Source of the DNA: Senecio squalidus
Taxonomy: Eukaryota > Streptophyta > Magnoliopsida > Asterales > Asteraceae
DNA: 64,000 bases
Direction: 5' to 3'
NCBI GenBank assembly: GCA_910822075.1
Contig: CAJVGC010000590.1
Span: 66,972,823-67,036,822 of the forward strand
Below are positions 43,021 through 55,451 of this stretch, in pieces. A program made the position numbers and the translations under genes. Each line of letters begins with the position of its first letter. The first letter of the stretch is position 1. The notes under the pieces were generated by a model. The model saw only the letters and a program-made list of their open reading frames with translations, did not search any database and was not told where the DNA came from.

Positions 43021-43548
43021 TGAGTGGATGTTATGGCCGTTTGTGATTATTTGTTTCCTTTGGTTTGATCTTGATCGCCCTAGGATTGGGGTTTTTTTAT
43101 TGTGGTTAAGGATCGGGTATATGTTATCTAGGCAATATACCTCGCACTAGGGTTGTAAAACAAAATACTATTGAAAACTTATTCTTAATGTCATATTTAA
43201 AAATGGGTCAAATATTAACCTTTTTGTGAATAATCTCACAAACATTATTGTTGACGTATTTTAAAACTCTTTTTAGGAGTTTAAGGATTTGTTTATATGA
43301 TCATGCCATGCTTGTTATGTGAATCGTTTGCTTGTTATTTGAAACTTATTTGATTTGATGTAATTCCTATATGAGCCGTGTATTTTGGGATTTGCTATGC
43401 ATCTGAGACGTTTGTTATCTAGTGTATACTTTTGGCATGATTTATTATGTTTGATGAATTTTTTCCGTTATGGGTATTTGTTGTAACCTTGACTCCTGAT
43501 ATCATAAACTGTACACCTCGTGTTTTTGCTTGAGCGGGGTATGACATA
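43021..43548 (+). repeat. Probable 3' part of a Tekay-like LTR
   Basis: The segment ends CACCTCGTGTTTTTGCTTGAGCGGGGTATGACA. This parallels the last bases of the Tekay LTR at 18120-18153 (TTTCGTGTTTCCGCTTTAGCGGGGTGTGACA). No PBS follows, and the left end and target duplication were not found, so it is a solo or truncated LTR. Confidence 0.45.
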
Positions 43549-43559
43549 TTTTCTTGTTC

Positions 43560-43930
43560 ATGTTAGTTCGTTTAAAAATATGTTTGTTTATATTCGTTTG
43601 TGTTCGTTCGTTTAAGCGCTAAACGAACATAAAAGGACATAAACGAACAATGAATGAACATATGATAATTGCACCAAAAATATGAAAATAACTATAATAT
43701 TCGAAATATTGAACATATATCATCTTACATTTACACTTATTCCATTATAAATATTCATTTAAGTAACCGAATATTGATTAAACAAAAAATATATTTTAAT
43801 ATTTTAATATGTATTTATATTATATAGTTTAAATGATAATTGTATATAAGCGAACATAAACGGACATTTACAAGGTTTATGGACGTGGGTAAATGAACAC
43901 AAATAAATAAATAAACATGAGGGTCCATAG
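43560..43930. mobile_element. Inverted-repeat region, probable degenerate hAT-like MITE
   Basis: ATTCGTTTGTGTTCGTTCG-TTTAAGCGC is followed at once by GCTAAACGAAC, AAACGAACAATGAATGAAC and, further on, CGAACATAAACGGACAT (43853-43868). Arms rich in GTTCGTTT/AAACGAAC face each other. Exact termini and target duplication were not found. Confidence 0.4.
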
Positions 43931-46160
43931 ACTAAATATCTAAAGACAAATGTTAAAACCTAAAATTGAAAAAGAATGGAGGAAAAAAATATATAAATAA
44001 ACAAGCCAATAATATGTCTGATTCACTGTTCATTAAATAGTAAAACTAATATATTAAAGCTTTTTAAATGTTTGTTTTGTATTATTTGAATGTATAGTTA
44101 GAGATATTGAGACTAAAACATAAATCACTAAAGAAAGATATAATGTTAAAAAGTGAAAAAAAGTTCAATCAACAAAGTTGATATCTACTTACTCAATATA
44201 CGTTTAATATTTTTTGAAAGTTGAATAAAAAAATTACACTTTATCTTCTAATTAATTTTAAAACTTTAATATCTAACAAAATAATTTTTTATTTCTATAA
44301 AATTAAAAAAAATAAATTAAAATACTTTCTATTCAATTTAAAAACTTTCAAAACTATATATTTTATTTTATAACCCCTTAAACTTAAAATAATTAAAATA
44401 TTAAGCATTTCTTTTTCTACTAAAATACGTATACTAAATCTATACTATAATATAATCTATCTCCAATATATTATAAAAATATTTCTCACATAGTCTTAAT
44501 TTTTTAAATTTTAAGTAATTAAAATTACTTAACTACCTTTTTTATATCTTCGTCACATATCACCATTCAAAACACCATACAATTAATTAATGTTAGTTAA
44601 ATACAATTTTTAGCTGTGTAGAGTAAAATGAATGGAAAGAAAGAAAACTTTAAACATGTAGACTTAGAAACAATGACTAATTTCGTTTATATTGATTAAA
44701 GAATCTATGATTGGAAACCAAAACTGTCACGTGAGTCTATACATTAATTAATGGTATTTATTTGTTAACGAATGGGAAAAATGGGTCAAATTCACAAACA
44801 AGTCCGATTACAAAACGGCCCTGAAAAAATTGATGGAGAATGGGAAGTCGAAATAGGTTCATCTTGAAAATGATGCCTAAGTTTGTTTTTTAATTTGTTT
44901 GATGGAAAATGGGAAGTCGAGTCAACACATTCACACTTGTGTCACACATGTTGGTCCTAATTGTACTTGATGAGGTTTCATATGCTTAGAATGTTCATTT
45001 GTTTATGTCTAAGTGTAGGCCCGAAAAGAATAGGTGAACTATTTGAGATAAGACCTTAGGAGAGGTTGGGTATCCTCTCAAGAAGAAACCATCATTATGG
45101 ATCTACATGCTCAAATAGGTGCTTACTCCTTTTCTTAAAAAATATGTGACCATTTTTACACTATCTTTATATTTTAAAAGCTCTTATTTATAGGTAGGTG
45201 TATTTATCTGCTTATTACAATGTTATGTTTTAGATAGTCAACAATTGCAAGAAGTTTACCTAGAAGAACCGATAACGAGATATAAAACTATTAGAGGACT
45301 CAATTCTAGGAAAAGTGTAAAGTGAGTTCGAACCAATCATGAAATAGAAAAACCAACTATTGAATGGGCAAATATTTTAACAAGTACAAGGACAACAACA
45401 ATTGCAACGAACTATATTTTCTTTATTTTAAAAGCTCGTAACTATGCGTATCTTCATGTTTTACATTATTATTGAAGTTTAAAAACTTTTTATGTTTATA
45501 TCGTTTTGGGTATTTAATTTCCGTGGTTATATATCCGTAATGTAATTATATCAAATATAGTTTATTGTACCTGCTATACCGTACGGATACTATACTAGTA
45601 GTTGGAAAAAGAAAACATATCCATACTTGTTCTGATTAAAGATATTATAAATTTTAAATAATAGAACAAACTAATTTTTATCAAAGTTACATTTCTACGG
45701 TTTTCTATGTCAAAATAAACGTCAAATTGAGAAAATGTTAAACACTACAAAGAAAAAACAAAAACAGCCCCCTCTTTATTATTCATTATTACCATTTTAG
45801 AATTTTGTTTCATAATAAAGAAGATAAAATCATAAATAATATTTTATAGCAAAGGTTTTAGTTTTTAAAAAATGTTTCAAAATTTTATTTATTTTTGTTG
45901 TTTTATTTCTTAACAATTTTTATATTTTTATTAAAAGAAATATATTTTAATATTGAAAAATTAAATTTATATTTAACATAAAATAATTAAAAATAAAAAT
46001 AGTTATAGAATATCTTTTTATAATATATATATAGCTGGTATAAACCAAATTTATTTATTAATTAAATTTATTTATTCTTTTTGTTTTATTTCTTATTAAT
46101 ATTTATATTTTTATTAAAAATATATTTTAATATTGAATAGTTAAATTTATATTTAAAATA
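43931..46160. other. AT-rich intergenic sequence, nothing recognised
   Basis: About 2.2 kb without sustained coding signal on either strand; many A/T runs. Confidence 0.6.
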
Positions 46161-46167
46161 AAAAGGT

Positions 46168-46286
46168 TTCTAATCTAGCGGTATGTGGGTGACTCATTGA
46201 CCTGGAGGTATGAGTTCAAGTCTCGTTAGAGACAAAAATGTGAATTATATATAGTCCGGATGTAATATTTGTTATTCTAAAAGAAC
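46168..46286 (+). mobile_element. Probable tRNA-derived SINE
   Basis: An A-box-like segment (TAATCTAGCGGTATG) and, 45 bp on, a B-box-like GAGTTCAAGTCTC match an internal Pol III promoter. The tail is TTGTTATTCTAAAAGAAC. AAAAGGT occurs immediately left (46161-46167) and right (46287-46293), a plausible target duplication. Confidence 0.55.
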
Positions 46287-46293
46287 AAAAGGT

Positions 46294-47252
46294 AAATAAA
46301 TAAATTATAGATAAGTAAAATATGTGGTGTACTTAAATGGGCCCAATATAAAAGTAAGGCCTACATAAAGATTATAAGAAATCAATTGGGTTAGCTTGAA
46401 AAGATTCTGGGTCCACAAATTTGGTCAAATTGACCCATATGGGCATCTCTTAAAACTGCCTCCTGGAAGGTTGCAAGAGCCAAATAGATTTCATGAGCCA
46501 ACTCTAGAAATGCATGGCTTCTTTTTATTGGTTTAAAGTAAATGACCCTTCTGCCATTACACCAAATTGTTTATCTAACAAGTAACAACAACTAGGTCTA
46601 TTTGAGAATCTTGAACTAGTGAAGTTGGTAAGTGGTGGATATATTCCATCCTATACTTAACTACAAATCGAAAATACTATTTTGCCATTGTCATTGTAGT
46701 TACTAACTGATAATATTAAACTCTAGTTGCTATATAACTTTGCCTAACTCAACTAGAAAGTAATTAAAACAACAGTATCATAATGATGAAATAATAGCGC
46801 GCATCAAGTTTACTTAACGTAGTGTTGGTTTAGATACACTTTTCTTTTTGTTAAAGTACCAACTTTGTTAAAGTTCGACAAGTGGAAGTTTCATGAGACC
46901 AAGTCGTACGTTCTTGTACTATATCGAATATATGATCTCTTACAAAGGTAATGTAGTACCTAATTAAGTAACTATGCACACAAACTGAAGCCAGATCATT
47001 CTGATGATTCTTTTATAACGCGTAAAACACAAGTTATATGTTACCAAAGTCGAAGAATTTCATGTTGACATGGTTTTAACTTATTCTACATATTAGTTGT
47101 AATCAATTTAATTTGATTCTTATGAAACATATACCCAACTCTTATCACATTCTCTTGTCAATGAAAAGATAAACTAAAAAAAAAACCCTAAAAAAGTTTA
47201 AAAAAAAAAAACTGAATTAAAAATAGATAATTAGTCTCATTTGACTTTATCT
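46294..47252. other. Intergenic sequence downstream of the LBD gene, nothing recognised
   Basis: AT-rich; would include the 3' UTR of the minus-strand LBD gene. No other gene or element supported. Confidence 0.55.
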
Positions 47253-47992
47253 TCACAAGAAGAGTCTTAGAAGCTTTGTTTCACTACATGGTGTACCACT
47301 CTCAAACGTCGTCGTTTCAGACACATCCGAAGATGTATCTGTTAATAGCTTCTCAGACCAGCTAACACCACTTCCACCATTATCGGAGCTCCTTCTTGTC
47401 TCCCCATTGTCGCTATCCTTCGTTACTTGTGTAGCAGCAGCTGAAAATAGTTCGGGCATGGCACGTATGCTTCCACCTTTGAGTACTGTCTCTACAGCTG
47501 ACTGGCACACTAGCCAGTTTCCGGTATAGAGAAGCCCCACTGCTCCGTTTATTGGGTTCACCGTTCGGCCACATGCTTCGAATAATAGGGATTGAAATAA
47601 AGCTGATCATAGTTACACAAACATATAATAAGTTTCGATCAAACTTATCAGCTTTTTTCAGATGTTAAATCTTAATTACTCTAGGTAAAAAGAACCAAAT
47701 AATTTTAAAAAAACGTACTAGCTAGAAAAGTTGTTTTTACCCTAAGTTTTTGTAATGATATTAAGAATAATAAAAAGGGGGTTCATGTATATGATGATAT
47801 ATATTTACCTGGTCTTTGAAACTCGGGGACGGAGGAAAGGAACGACATGAGGCCGGCACGGCCAAAGAACTTTGCAACAAAGACTGTGGCATTGGCTTGA
47901 GCTTGAGCGGTTTCGATGGCACTTAAGCTATGTCTGAGAATGCAATTCTCTGTGCAGCCTTTTCTAAGAACACGACATCCGTTACAACTCAT
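47253..47992 (-). CDS. Class II LOB-domain (LBD37/38/39-like) transcription factor, 2 exons
   Basis: Exon 1 47992-47809 and exon 2 47602-47253; the intron has donor GTAAAT and acceptor GATCAG, and the joined frame gives 177 residues. The N-terminus MSCNGCRVLRKGCTENC has the zinc-binding C-x2-C-x6-C-x3-C (Cys 3, 6, 13, 17). It continues with ATVFVAKFFGRAGLMSFLSS, the phase-1 intron after QRP and FEACGRTVNPINGAVGLL, all diagnostic of class II LOB domains, which lack the full leucine zipper of class I. The C-terminus ends ETKLLRLFL, resembling the LxLxL-type end of LBD37-39, repressors of anthocyanin and nitrogen-response genes in Arabidopsis. Oddities: the usual PCLQWIESAEAQ stretch reads HSLSAIETAQAQ, losing a conserved Cys and Trp, and the protein is shorter than typical. 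It faces the LRR gene. Confidence 0.93.
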
Positions 47993-48134
47993 GATAAAAG
48001 ATTAGATTGAGTTTGATCTCTCTTGCTCAGGAAACATGTAACAACTATGTGTTCATGTTTTTCTTTGTTATTTGGTGGGAGAGATGTATATTAAAGGCCT
48101 ATAGAGATTCAAGTGTTTAAATGCTGTGCGAAGC

Positions 48135-48144
48135 TCTATATATA
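48135..48144 (-). promoter_or_regulatory. Candidate TATA box of the LBD gene
   Basis: CTATATATAG about 145 bp upstream of the ATG on the minus strand, a normal distance for a plant core promoter with a moderate 5' UTR. It is the best TATA-like match in the region. Confidence 0.5.
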
Positions 48145-48489
48145 GAAGGAAGAACTAAAGAGAGCTTTCGAGATATTGCAACATCTCATGGATATGTAAA
48201 TATAATTTGGAATATCTGTATTAAAATAAAAAATCAATTTCAGTTATGCATATTTATAATTATACTTATCATAAGATAATCATGGGCGGAGCAACAAATT
48301 ATGAAAAGGCAAAATTAATATTATCCGTCCTAATATAATTATCTCTAAACAAAAAATAAATAGTTTAAGAAGAATATAATTATTATTATTTTCTCTTTTT
48401 TATTTTTATAAAATGTCAATTTTAACCTATTTAATTATTTTATTTTTTGAATAAATTTGTAATATTCAACTAAAGTAAAGGTAGTATGT
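48145..48489. other. Upstream region of the LBD gene
   Basis: AT-rich, no further element recognised. Confidence 0.5.
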
Positions 48490-48600
48490 TAGAGTTAACT
48501 AACTTAGTTATCACCTAATATTCACCTAAGGAGAAACCCCAAAGAAATGTTTGAACCCAAGACCTTCCATAAAAAAGAACAATCTCCTGCCAATGGACAA
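48490..48600 (-). mobile_element. tRNA-derived SINE remnant (host of a nested SINE)
   Basis: On the minus strand TGTCCATTGGCAGGAGATTG (A-box region) is followed by GGTCTTGGGTTCAAACATTT (B-box region). The sequence continues on the far side of the nested insertion from 48888. Confidence 0.45.
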
Positions 48601-48611
48601 ACCTCCATAAT

Positions 48612-48872
48612 TTTTTTTTTTTTGAAACGGCAAATGTTTGTACATCGGAGCCTACTCGTAATATTCCAACGAGCACCCCAGGTTCGAGCTCCACATAGCG
48701 GGCAAACCCAGCCCCCACGGGGGTTTCCAGGGGGAAATTCGCCATGCGTGCCTTAAGAGGTGTGGGTTAAATTACGCTATTGCGACGACCACAATGGTCG
48801 AACCCCCGACCTCAGCCCATATGGGTATACAACCCGGTGCATCACAACCAGCTATGCTGGAGATCATTTGCA
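48612..48872 (-). mobile_element. tRNA-derived SINE with poly(A) tail and 15-bp target duplication
   Basis: On the minus strand: AGCATAGCTGGTTGTGATGC (A box), GGGGGTTCGACCATTG (B box), a roughly 190-bp body, and a final ACGGCAAATG...GCCGTTTC followed by an A run. ACAAACCTCCATAAT flanks it exactly (48597-48611 and 48873-48887), the mark of L1-type endonuclease-primed insertion. A complete 261-bp retroposon. Confidence 0.88.
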
Positions 48873-49109
48873 CAAACCTCCATAATAGTAAGTAAACTAA
48901 TACCTATAGTTGTGGGCCACATTAATGCATAATCAATGCTTTAAGACCGAAGGACCTATAGGGCTATAGGTCAATAGTTATTTATATATTGACATGCTAA
49001 TGTATCAAGTATATACTCAAAACATTTTTATTTTACCTGCGTAATCTTTCAAGATGAAAAGTTTGGCGAATACTCTCTAACCTTGTGTAACTTTGGTATC
49101 AACTGACAT

Positions 49110-49350
49110 CGTTACCATCTATCAGTCCCAGACAATGTGATCTGAATACCGCCCCTGTCTCAGCGCCTTAGACCAACGAGATCAGATTACTCCGAACCCG
49201 TGACCCGTTTCTCTCCAAGTCCTGTGACTAAGGTCAATTGAGCTTTTGCGGAGAAAGCACTTGGGTCCACAAAAGTGGGATGGTGTTTGAACCTGGGACC
49301 TCTCGTTAAGGAGACACAAGTCCTACTATCCAAGCCACACCTAAGGGACT
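49110..49350 (-). mobile_element. Probable SINE with two tRNA-like units
   Basis: On the minus strand GTGTGGCTTGGATAGTAGG and CCCAGGTTCAAACACC form one A/B-box pair. About 130 bp on, CGTTGGTCTAAGGCGCTGAG resembles a tRNA-Leu A-box region, followed by GGTATTCAGATCAC. Termini were not resolved. Confidence 0.45.
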
Positions 49351-49608
49351 ATTTTATGTGTGTAATAACTTTCAAAGAAAGAAAAAGTGTGGCAAGAGGT
49401 TTTTTGTGCCGGGGGAATTAGGGTGCTGTTAAGCTGCTTTTAAACGAAGATTGTTTGATGTTGGCCTTTTTGTTTTTCTAATTTAATCTTACTTTGTTGT
49501 TTAAAAAAACAACACTATAGACGGGTTACATGATTTTGAATCATCGGTTGCTTATGAACTATGATAAACGATTGGCAAATACAATTTGATGTTGAAACAC
49601 TTCAATAG
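49351..49608. other. Sequence between SINE cluster and element E
   Basis: No gene seen. Contains the left target duplication AATAG at 49604-49608. Confidence 0.6.
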
Positions 49609-50206
49609 TGTTGGGATAGGGTATTTATTACTCACAAAAGGATCAAGCCTTCGTCCGGCCACATACCGATAGGGCTTGTATTTATGGAGCAGGGGCTATG
49701 GACGGACGAAAGGGTAATCAAACGTCTCTTGGAGCGGGAACATTAAAAGGAGTGTAGCATTAATGACGGACAAGACATAATGGTAGTGGCATTTAATGAA
49801 GGAGAGCGTGGGAGACAAAGAGCCGCCCACGCGCTTGCATTAAATGACTGTGGCAGTTGACTGACAGGTATGGAGGAAAACGAGCCACGTCGCTGACACG
49901 TATGGGAAGTGACTGATGCAGTAGAGACGGACCGGTCCTTCAGAATTACCCTCCGGGTAATATCCGGACACTTGCTATATAAAGGGAGGACAAAAGAATA
50001 AACGACTTAAGTTGACTCTCGGTAACACATTTATTCTTTGATAACTGATTCCGTTGTTAAGAACATTCCTTACATTCAATTCCCAATCATTTTGTAATAT
50101 TGAATGTCATTGTGAACTCATTAAATTCTGCATTTACATATTCAATCTATAACCCCTTCGTCGGCAGCCGGACGAAGGGTCAGAAGTGTGAAATTTTAGT
50201 TTAACA
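49609..50206 (+). repeat. Element E 5' LTR
   Basis: 598 bp. A TATATAAAGGGAGG box at about 49976 is a probable LTR promoter. CCCCTTCGTCGGCAGCCGGACGAAGGGT near its end forms a hairpin. CTTCGTCCGG also occurs near 49650 and GGACGGACGAAAGG near 49693. Confidence 0.93.
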
Positions 50207-50226
50207 TTGGCGCCATCCGTGGGACC
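50207..50226 (+). promoter_or_regulatory. Element E primer binding site
   Basis: TTGGCGCCATCCGTGGGACC directly after the LTR, the intact form of the site in element A. Confidence 0.88.
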
Positions 50227-50259
50227 TTGTTGTTAATCAGCGAAAGATTCTGGGAAAAC

Positions 50260-51480
50260 ATGGAAAAAGTACCCATAGATCAACAAGAAGAAGGACGAGT
50301 CCAATCTGTCACCCAAGAGTCTGCTGAGGACACAGGGCCACCCCCGACATTCACCCCAGGAGCTAACGAGCAAGCAAGTCCGATTACACCGGAGTTCGTG
50401 AGTAAAAACTTCAACAGCCTAAGAGCCATGATGAACAAGCACGCCCAGAAAGAGCGTAGAAGAGGAAACCCCGTTGAGCTTTCATACGGAGATGATGAGG
50501 AGATAGAGCAAGAGGAAAGCTCGACCCCGGATAATCACTCGAATCAAAGTCCGATGTTGCGGTCCAGAAGGGCATCTGATAGAGAGCCAACGATAGCAGT
50601 GCCCAACAATAGACATGCAGGGACGTTTACTAACCTCCTTAGCACCCAACACCTGAATGGAGGTAACCGACCCGAGGCAGGGATGTTTAATTTTGGCATG
50701 TCGCATCCTCAGATGCAGTTCCCTCAGTATCAACCTTTGCAACCCCCTCAGTTCGGCCAACAGCTGTATGGACCGCCGCCTAACATGGGAGGTTCCCCTT
50801 TCTCGTGGCAACCACCCCAAACCATCCGGCAACCAGTTCCTGAAGTGGATGACTTATCCAAACCATATCATAGGTCGAAAGATACTAAGTTCACCAAACG
50901 TATAGCCAACTTCAAATTTCCTCCGAGAATAAAGATGCCCGCGAACGTTAAGATATATGACGGGTCGCAGGATCCAGATGATCATCTTATCATTTTCTCT
51001 GGGGCTGCGGAGGTGGAACAGTGGTCAATGCCTGTTTGGTGCCACATGTTTGTCCAAACTCTCGTGGGATCGGCACGACTCTGGTACGACAGTCTCCCCA
51101 CCGAGAGCGTGGATAGTTTCGAAGACCTGCAACACAAGTTTAAAAACAACTTCATGCAACTACGTAGATGTGAGAGAAAGTCGGTTGAGATGCACAATAT
51201 CAAACAGAAAGAGCAGGAGAGCCTCAGAACCTTCATAGAACGCTTCGATAAGGAAAGCTTGGAGATAAAAGGGGCTACGGAAGACATGCGAGTCTCTGGT
51301 TTTATGCATGCCATAAAAAACACTCAACTCATAGAAACTTTGAATAACAAAGTTCCCGACACCGTAGACGAGATGATGACACGAGTAAGAGATTTCATTA
51401 GAGGAAAAGAAGCGGCTAACCTCAGCCGGGAGGCCAGTTCTAGCAAAAACCATAGGGAGGACAGAAATGGGAAGTTTGGA

Positions 51481-51526
<46 letters not shown>

Positions 51527-52048
51527 CCGGAGGGTCAGGGACCGGGACCACAAAGGAATGAGGGCAAACAGCCAGAGCAACGTAATCGAGGTCCGTACCC
51601 CAACCCCTACACGGCCACAGATTATAGGAGGAAGGAAGTATTCACTGCGCTCATAAAGACTCCCTGTGAGATTCTCTCAACGGAGGAGGTAGGGAAAAAC
51701 TTTCCCGCCCCTCATCCAATGTTGGAAAACAAAGAAAGAAAGTTGTCAGAAAATGTTTGTGAATTCCATCTAGACCACGGCCTTAACACTAACGACTGTT
51801 ACCACCTAAAGAGAAAGATTGAAGAGGCGGTCAAATCTGGAGAACTCGCACACCTGATTAAAGATATAAAGAAGGGAGCGCCGCAAGGCAACATGAATAA
51901 CCGAAGGGGGAGAGACGACGGTCCTCAGGGAACTAAGACCCGAACCGTCAACATGATAAAAAAGGATTCGCCGTCCTTGAAAAGAAAAGAGCCTGATCCG
52001 GCTTGGATGAATCAAGAAATAGCCTTTCCTCCCCGGAGTAAATGTTGA
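50260..52048 (+). pseudogene. Element E Gag and nucleocapsid, broken by a 42-C run
   Basis: ATG at 50260 (MEKVPIDQQEEGRV) is preferred over 50227 because it matches the equivalent codon in element A. The frame holds a Gln/Pro-rich N-terminal third, then the Gag core (DGSQDPDDHLIIFSGAAEVE, FVQTLVGSARLWYDSLP) and DEMMTRVRDFIRGKEAANL. At 51483-51524 there are 42 consecutive C, where element A has ordinary sequence; the frame changes there. The nucleocapsid part continues in the new phase (VCEFHLDHGLNTNDCYHLKR, one zinc knuckle-like cluster) to a stop at 52046-52048. Confidence 0.9.
51483..51524. repeat. Homopolymer C run, 42 bp, inside gag
   Basis: Flanked by TTTGGAAA and GGCCGGAGGGTC. It replaces part of the linker seen in element A and shifts the frame. 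Confidence 0.9.
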
Positions 52049-52814
52049 CCTACCCTGGACCCCATCATAGTAGAAGGACGGATGGGTAACGCCATCGTCC
52101 TAAGGGTATATGTGGACACATGGAGCTCCACAGAAGTCATTTATGAACATTTCTTCCGACAGCTTCGTAGGTCCGTTCAAGCACGCATAAGAAGACCAGA
52201 ATCGGCACTCCAAGGGTTCAATAGCGAAATGATGTGGCCCCTGGGAGAAATAACCCTCCCCTTAACGTTGGGAGAGTACCCGCGAATGAGGACCGAATGG
52301 ATGAACTTCGCAGTGGTTCAAGCACCGGCTCCATTCGATGTCATTCTGGGAAGACCGGGACTAGACCAGTTGGGAGCGGTACCGTCACCCTTTCATGGAT
52401 TGATGAAGTTCCCCACTTCCCAGGGTATTGCTACGGTTCGTACCAAAAGGCGAAGAGAGAAGTGGTGTGCTTCTGCGGAAAAGACAGATAGTCCGCAACA
52501 GAAAAGCCTTGATCCGGAGGAAAAGCTTGTCATCAACCCTAAGTTCTCGGAGCAAACTATAGCCATAGGGTCACACTTATCCCGATCTTGTAAAGAAAAG
52601 TTGTTTACGTTGCTCAGCAGTAACATGGACGTGTTCGCGTGGACGCCGTCAGATATGATGGGAGTGCCTAGAAGCATAGCCGAACACCGACTGAAGACCT
52701 ACCCTAGTGTGGATCCAATCAGACAAAAGAAAAGGGAATGGCTCCGGAGCGCAGTCAGATCATCAAGGAGGAGGTAAGTAAACTGACGGAGGCGGGGATC
52801 CTTCGAGAAGCAAG

Positions 52815-53413
<599 letters not shown>

Positions 53414-54852
53414 GAAGCAAGATATCAGACTTGGGTGGCAAACCCAGTCCTCGTTGAGAAAAGCGACCATTCTTGGAGAATGTGCGTAGACTTTAAGAAC
53501 ATCAACAAGGCCTGTCCAAAGGATAACTACCCACTACCTGAGATAGATTGGAAGATTGATTCCTTGATGGGATACAAGTACAAGTGGTTTTTGGACGCCT
53601 ACAAGGGGTATCATCAGATCCAAATGGCACCGGAAGATGAAGATAAGACGGCATTCTATACAGACTTCGGCATATTCTGTTACAGGAAGATGCCTTTCGG
53701 ACTAAAAAATGTCGGAGCCACCTATCAAAGGATGATTGACAAAACCTTTGAAGCCCAAATTGGTCGAAATCTAGAGGCTTACGTGGATGATCTCGTCATC
53801 AAGAGTCATAAAGAAGAAGATATGATCTACGACATTGATGAAACTTTCCGAAAACTGAGGAGCATAAACATGAAGTTAAATCCAAAGAAATGCGCGTTCG
53901 GTGTGGTAGAAGGAAAGTTCCTAGGACACGTGATAACCGAAAGAGGTATCAAGGCTTGCCCCGACAAGATAAAAGCAATCACCGAGATGAAGTCCCCTGG
54001 GACGTTGGGAGAAGTCCAGAGCCTCAATGGAAGATTAGCAGGACTAAGCCGTTACCTCTCGAGGTCGGCCGAACGATCACTCCCGTTTTTTAAGGCACTG
54101 AAGAAAAGCATCAATGTAACCGACTTTGTATGAACAGCTGAAGCCGAGGATGCTTTCCAGGAATTAAAACGATATTTAACTCAGCTACCGGCCCTAGTAG
54201 CCCCAACCGAAGGAAGGGAACTGTTTGTGTATCTAGCAGCTTCCGTCAACACCATAAGCGCAGTTCTGATAACAGAGGAAAAGGGAAAGAAGACCCCTGT
54301 CTACTTCGTAAGTAAGGCTCTACGAGCAGCCGAGTTAAATTATCCACTCATGGAAAAACTCGCGTTAGCCCTCATACACACAGCTAGACGTTTGCCTCGA
54401 TACTTCCAAGCTTACCCGATAGTAGTCATGACTGAACTACCCATTAAGGACATACTGGCGACACCAGAAAGGTCGGGAAGGTTAGCAAAGTGGGCCATAG
54501 AGTTGGGGGCCTATTCAATAGAATATAGACCTAGACAAGCCATGAAAGGACAAGTCCTGGCAGACTTTATCGCTGAAGTACCGATGCCTCCTCCCCCACC
54601 GATAGGCAGTCAGGAGGAGAAGAGGGTGACATTATCCGACCCAACGCCAGAGGGGAACGTGTGGTTCCTATACACCGATGAGGCCTCTAGTAATTCAGGA
54701 TCCGGAGCAGGTATGATCCTGGTTAGTCCTACAGGAGAAGAATTTACATACGCGCTAAAACTGTCTTTCGGTAGTACGAATAACGAGGCAGAGTATGAGG
54801 CTTTGCTGGCAGGTCTGCGAATAGCAATCAAGATGAAGATACCGAACCTCGA

Positions 54853-55135
54853 AGTTGGTTACCCTCAAAGCCCCCAAGGGATTCAATTGAACAGGGCTCA
54901 GCTGGTAATATTCGATAACAGATAAAAAGAAACGGGTAAACGGAACACGGACATTGGCTGAATCGAAGAAACGAATGTACATCGCTATCGAATCTTCAGG
55001 GCAGTCGGCGACATTAGCCTCCGCCGCAGGGTTACGAACCCGCCACTCCGCTTTCAAACCATAATCCTTTATGAGGTCAATAAACGGGCCATGTTTCAGG
55101 TTACAGCGTGAAGTAAGCATATCACCTTTTCCCAT
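54853..55135 (-). pseudogene. Antisense gene remnant (N-terminal third) in element E
   Basis: Minus-strand ATG at 55135-55133 (MGKGDMLTSRCNLKHG), then VPFTRFFLSVIEYYQLSPVQ and LGALRVTNFEV. This aligns with exon 1 of the antisense gene in element A; homology ends at about 54853 where the sense second RNase H is joined. A deletion has therefore fused two convergent coding regions tail to middle. Confidence 0.85.
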
Positions 55136-55439
55136 ATCGGAAAAATCGGAGAAGGAAAAACAGCGAGCAATGACGGTTGATTCAAGGAGAAAGTGAAAAA
55201 GAAGAAGAAAAAAGGGGAAAATTAAATGAAGGATTAATGAAAATTAGATTCTTAAGGAGTATTTATAGGGAAGTCAATAATCTTCCACATAAATCAATCA
55301 TTTCCCCCGTCAAATCAAATGTATTAATAACTAACAGGCAATAATTACCTTTTAAATGCAAGTGGCAACGTCACACAATCATAGTCTAGTGAAAATTCGA
55401 TCAGAAGTAGGCCCCCACTTCCTTACTCACTTCTCTAGG

Positions 55440-55451
55440 CTAGGGGGGAGA
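55440..55451 (+). promoter_or_regulatory. Element E polypurine tract
   Basis: CTAGGGGGGAGA directly before the TG of the 3' LTR; the preceding GTAGGCCCCCACTT block is shared with element A. Confidence 0.8.

Noticed and set aside
43560..43930. Defined hAT transposon with TIRs
   Set aside because: Inverted GTTCGTTT arms are clear, but no matching termini or 8-bp duplication could be paired, so only a weak call was kept.
48612..48872. A tRNA gene at the B-box-like GGTTCGA
   Set aside because: No cloverleaf or acceptor stem; poly(A) tail and long target duplication identify a SINE.
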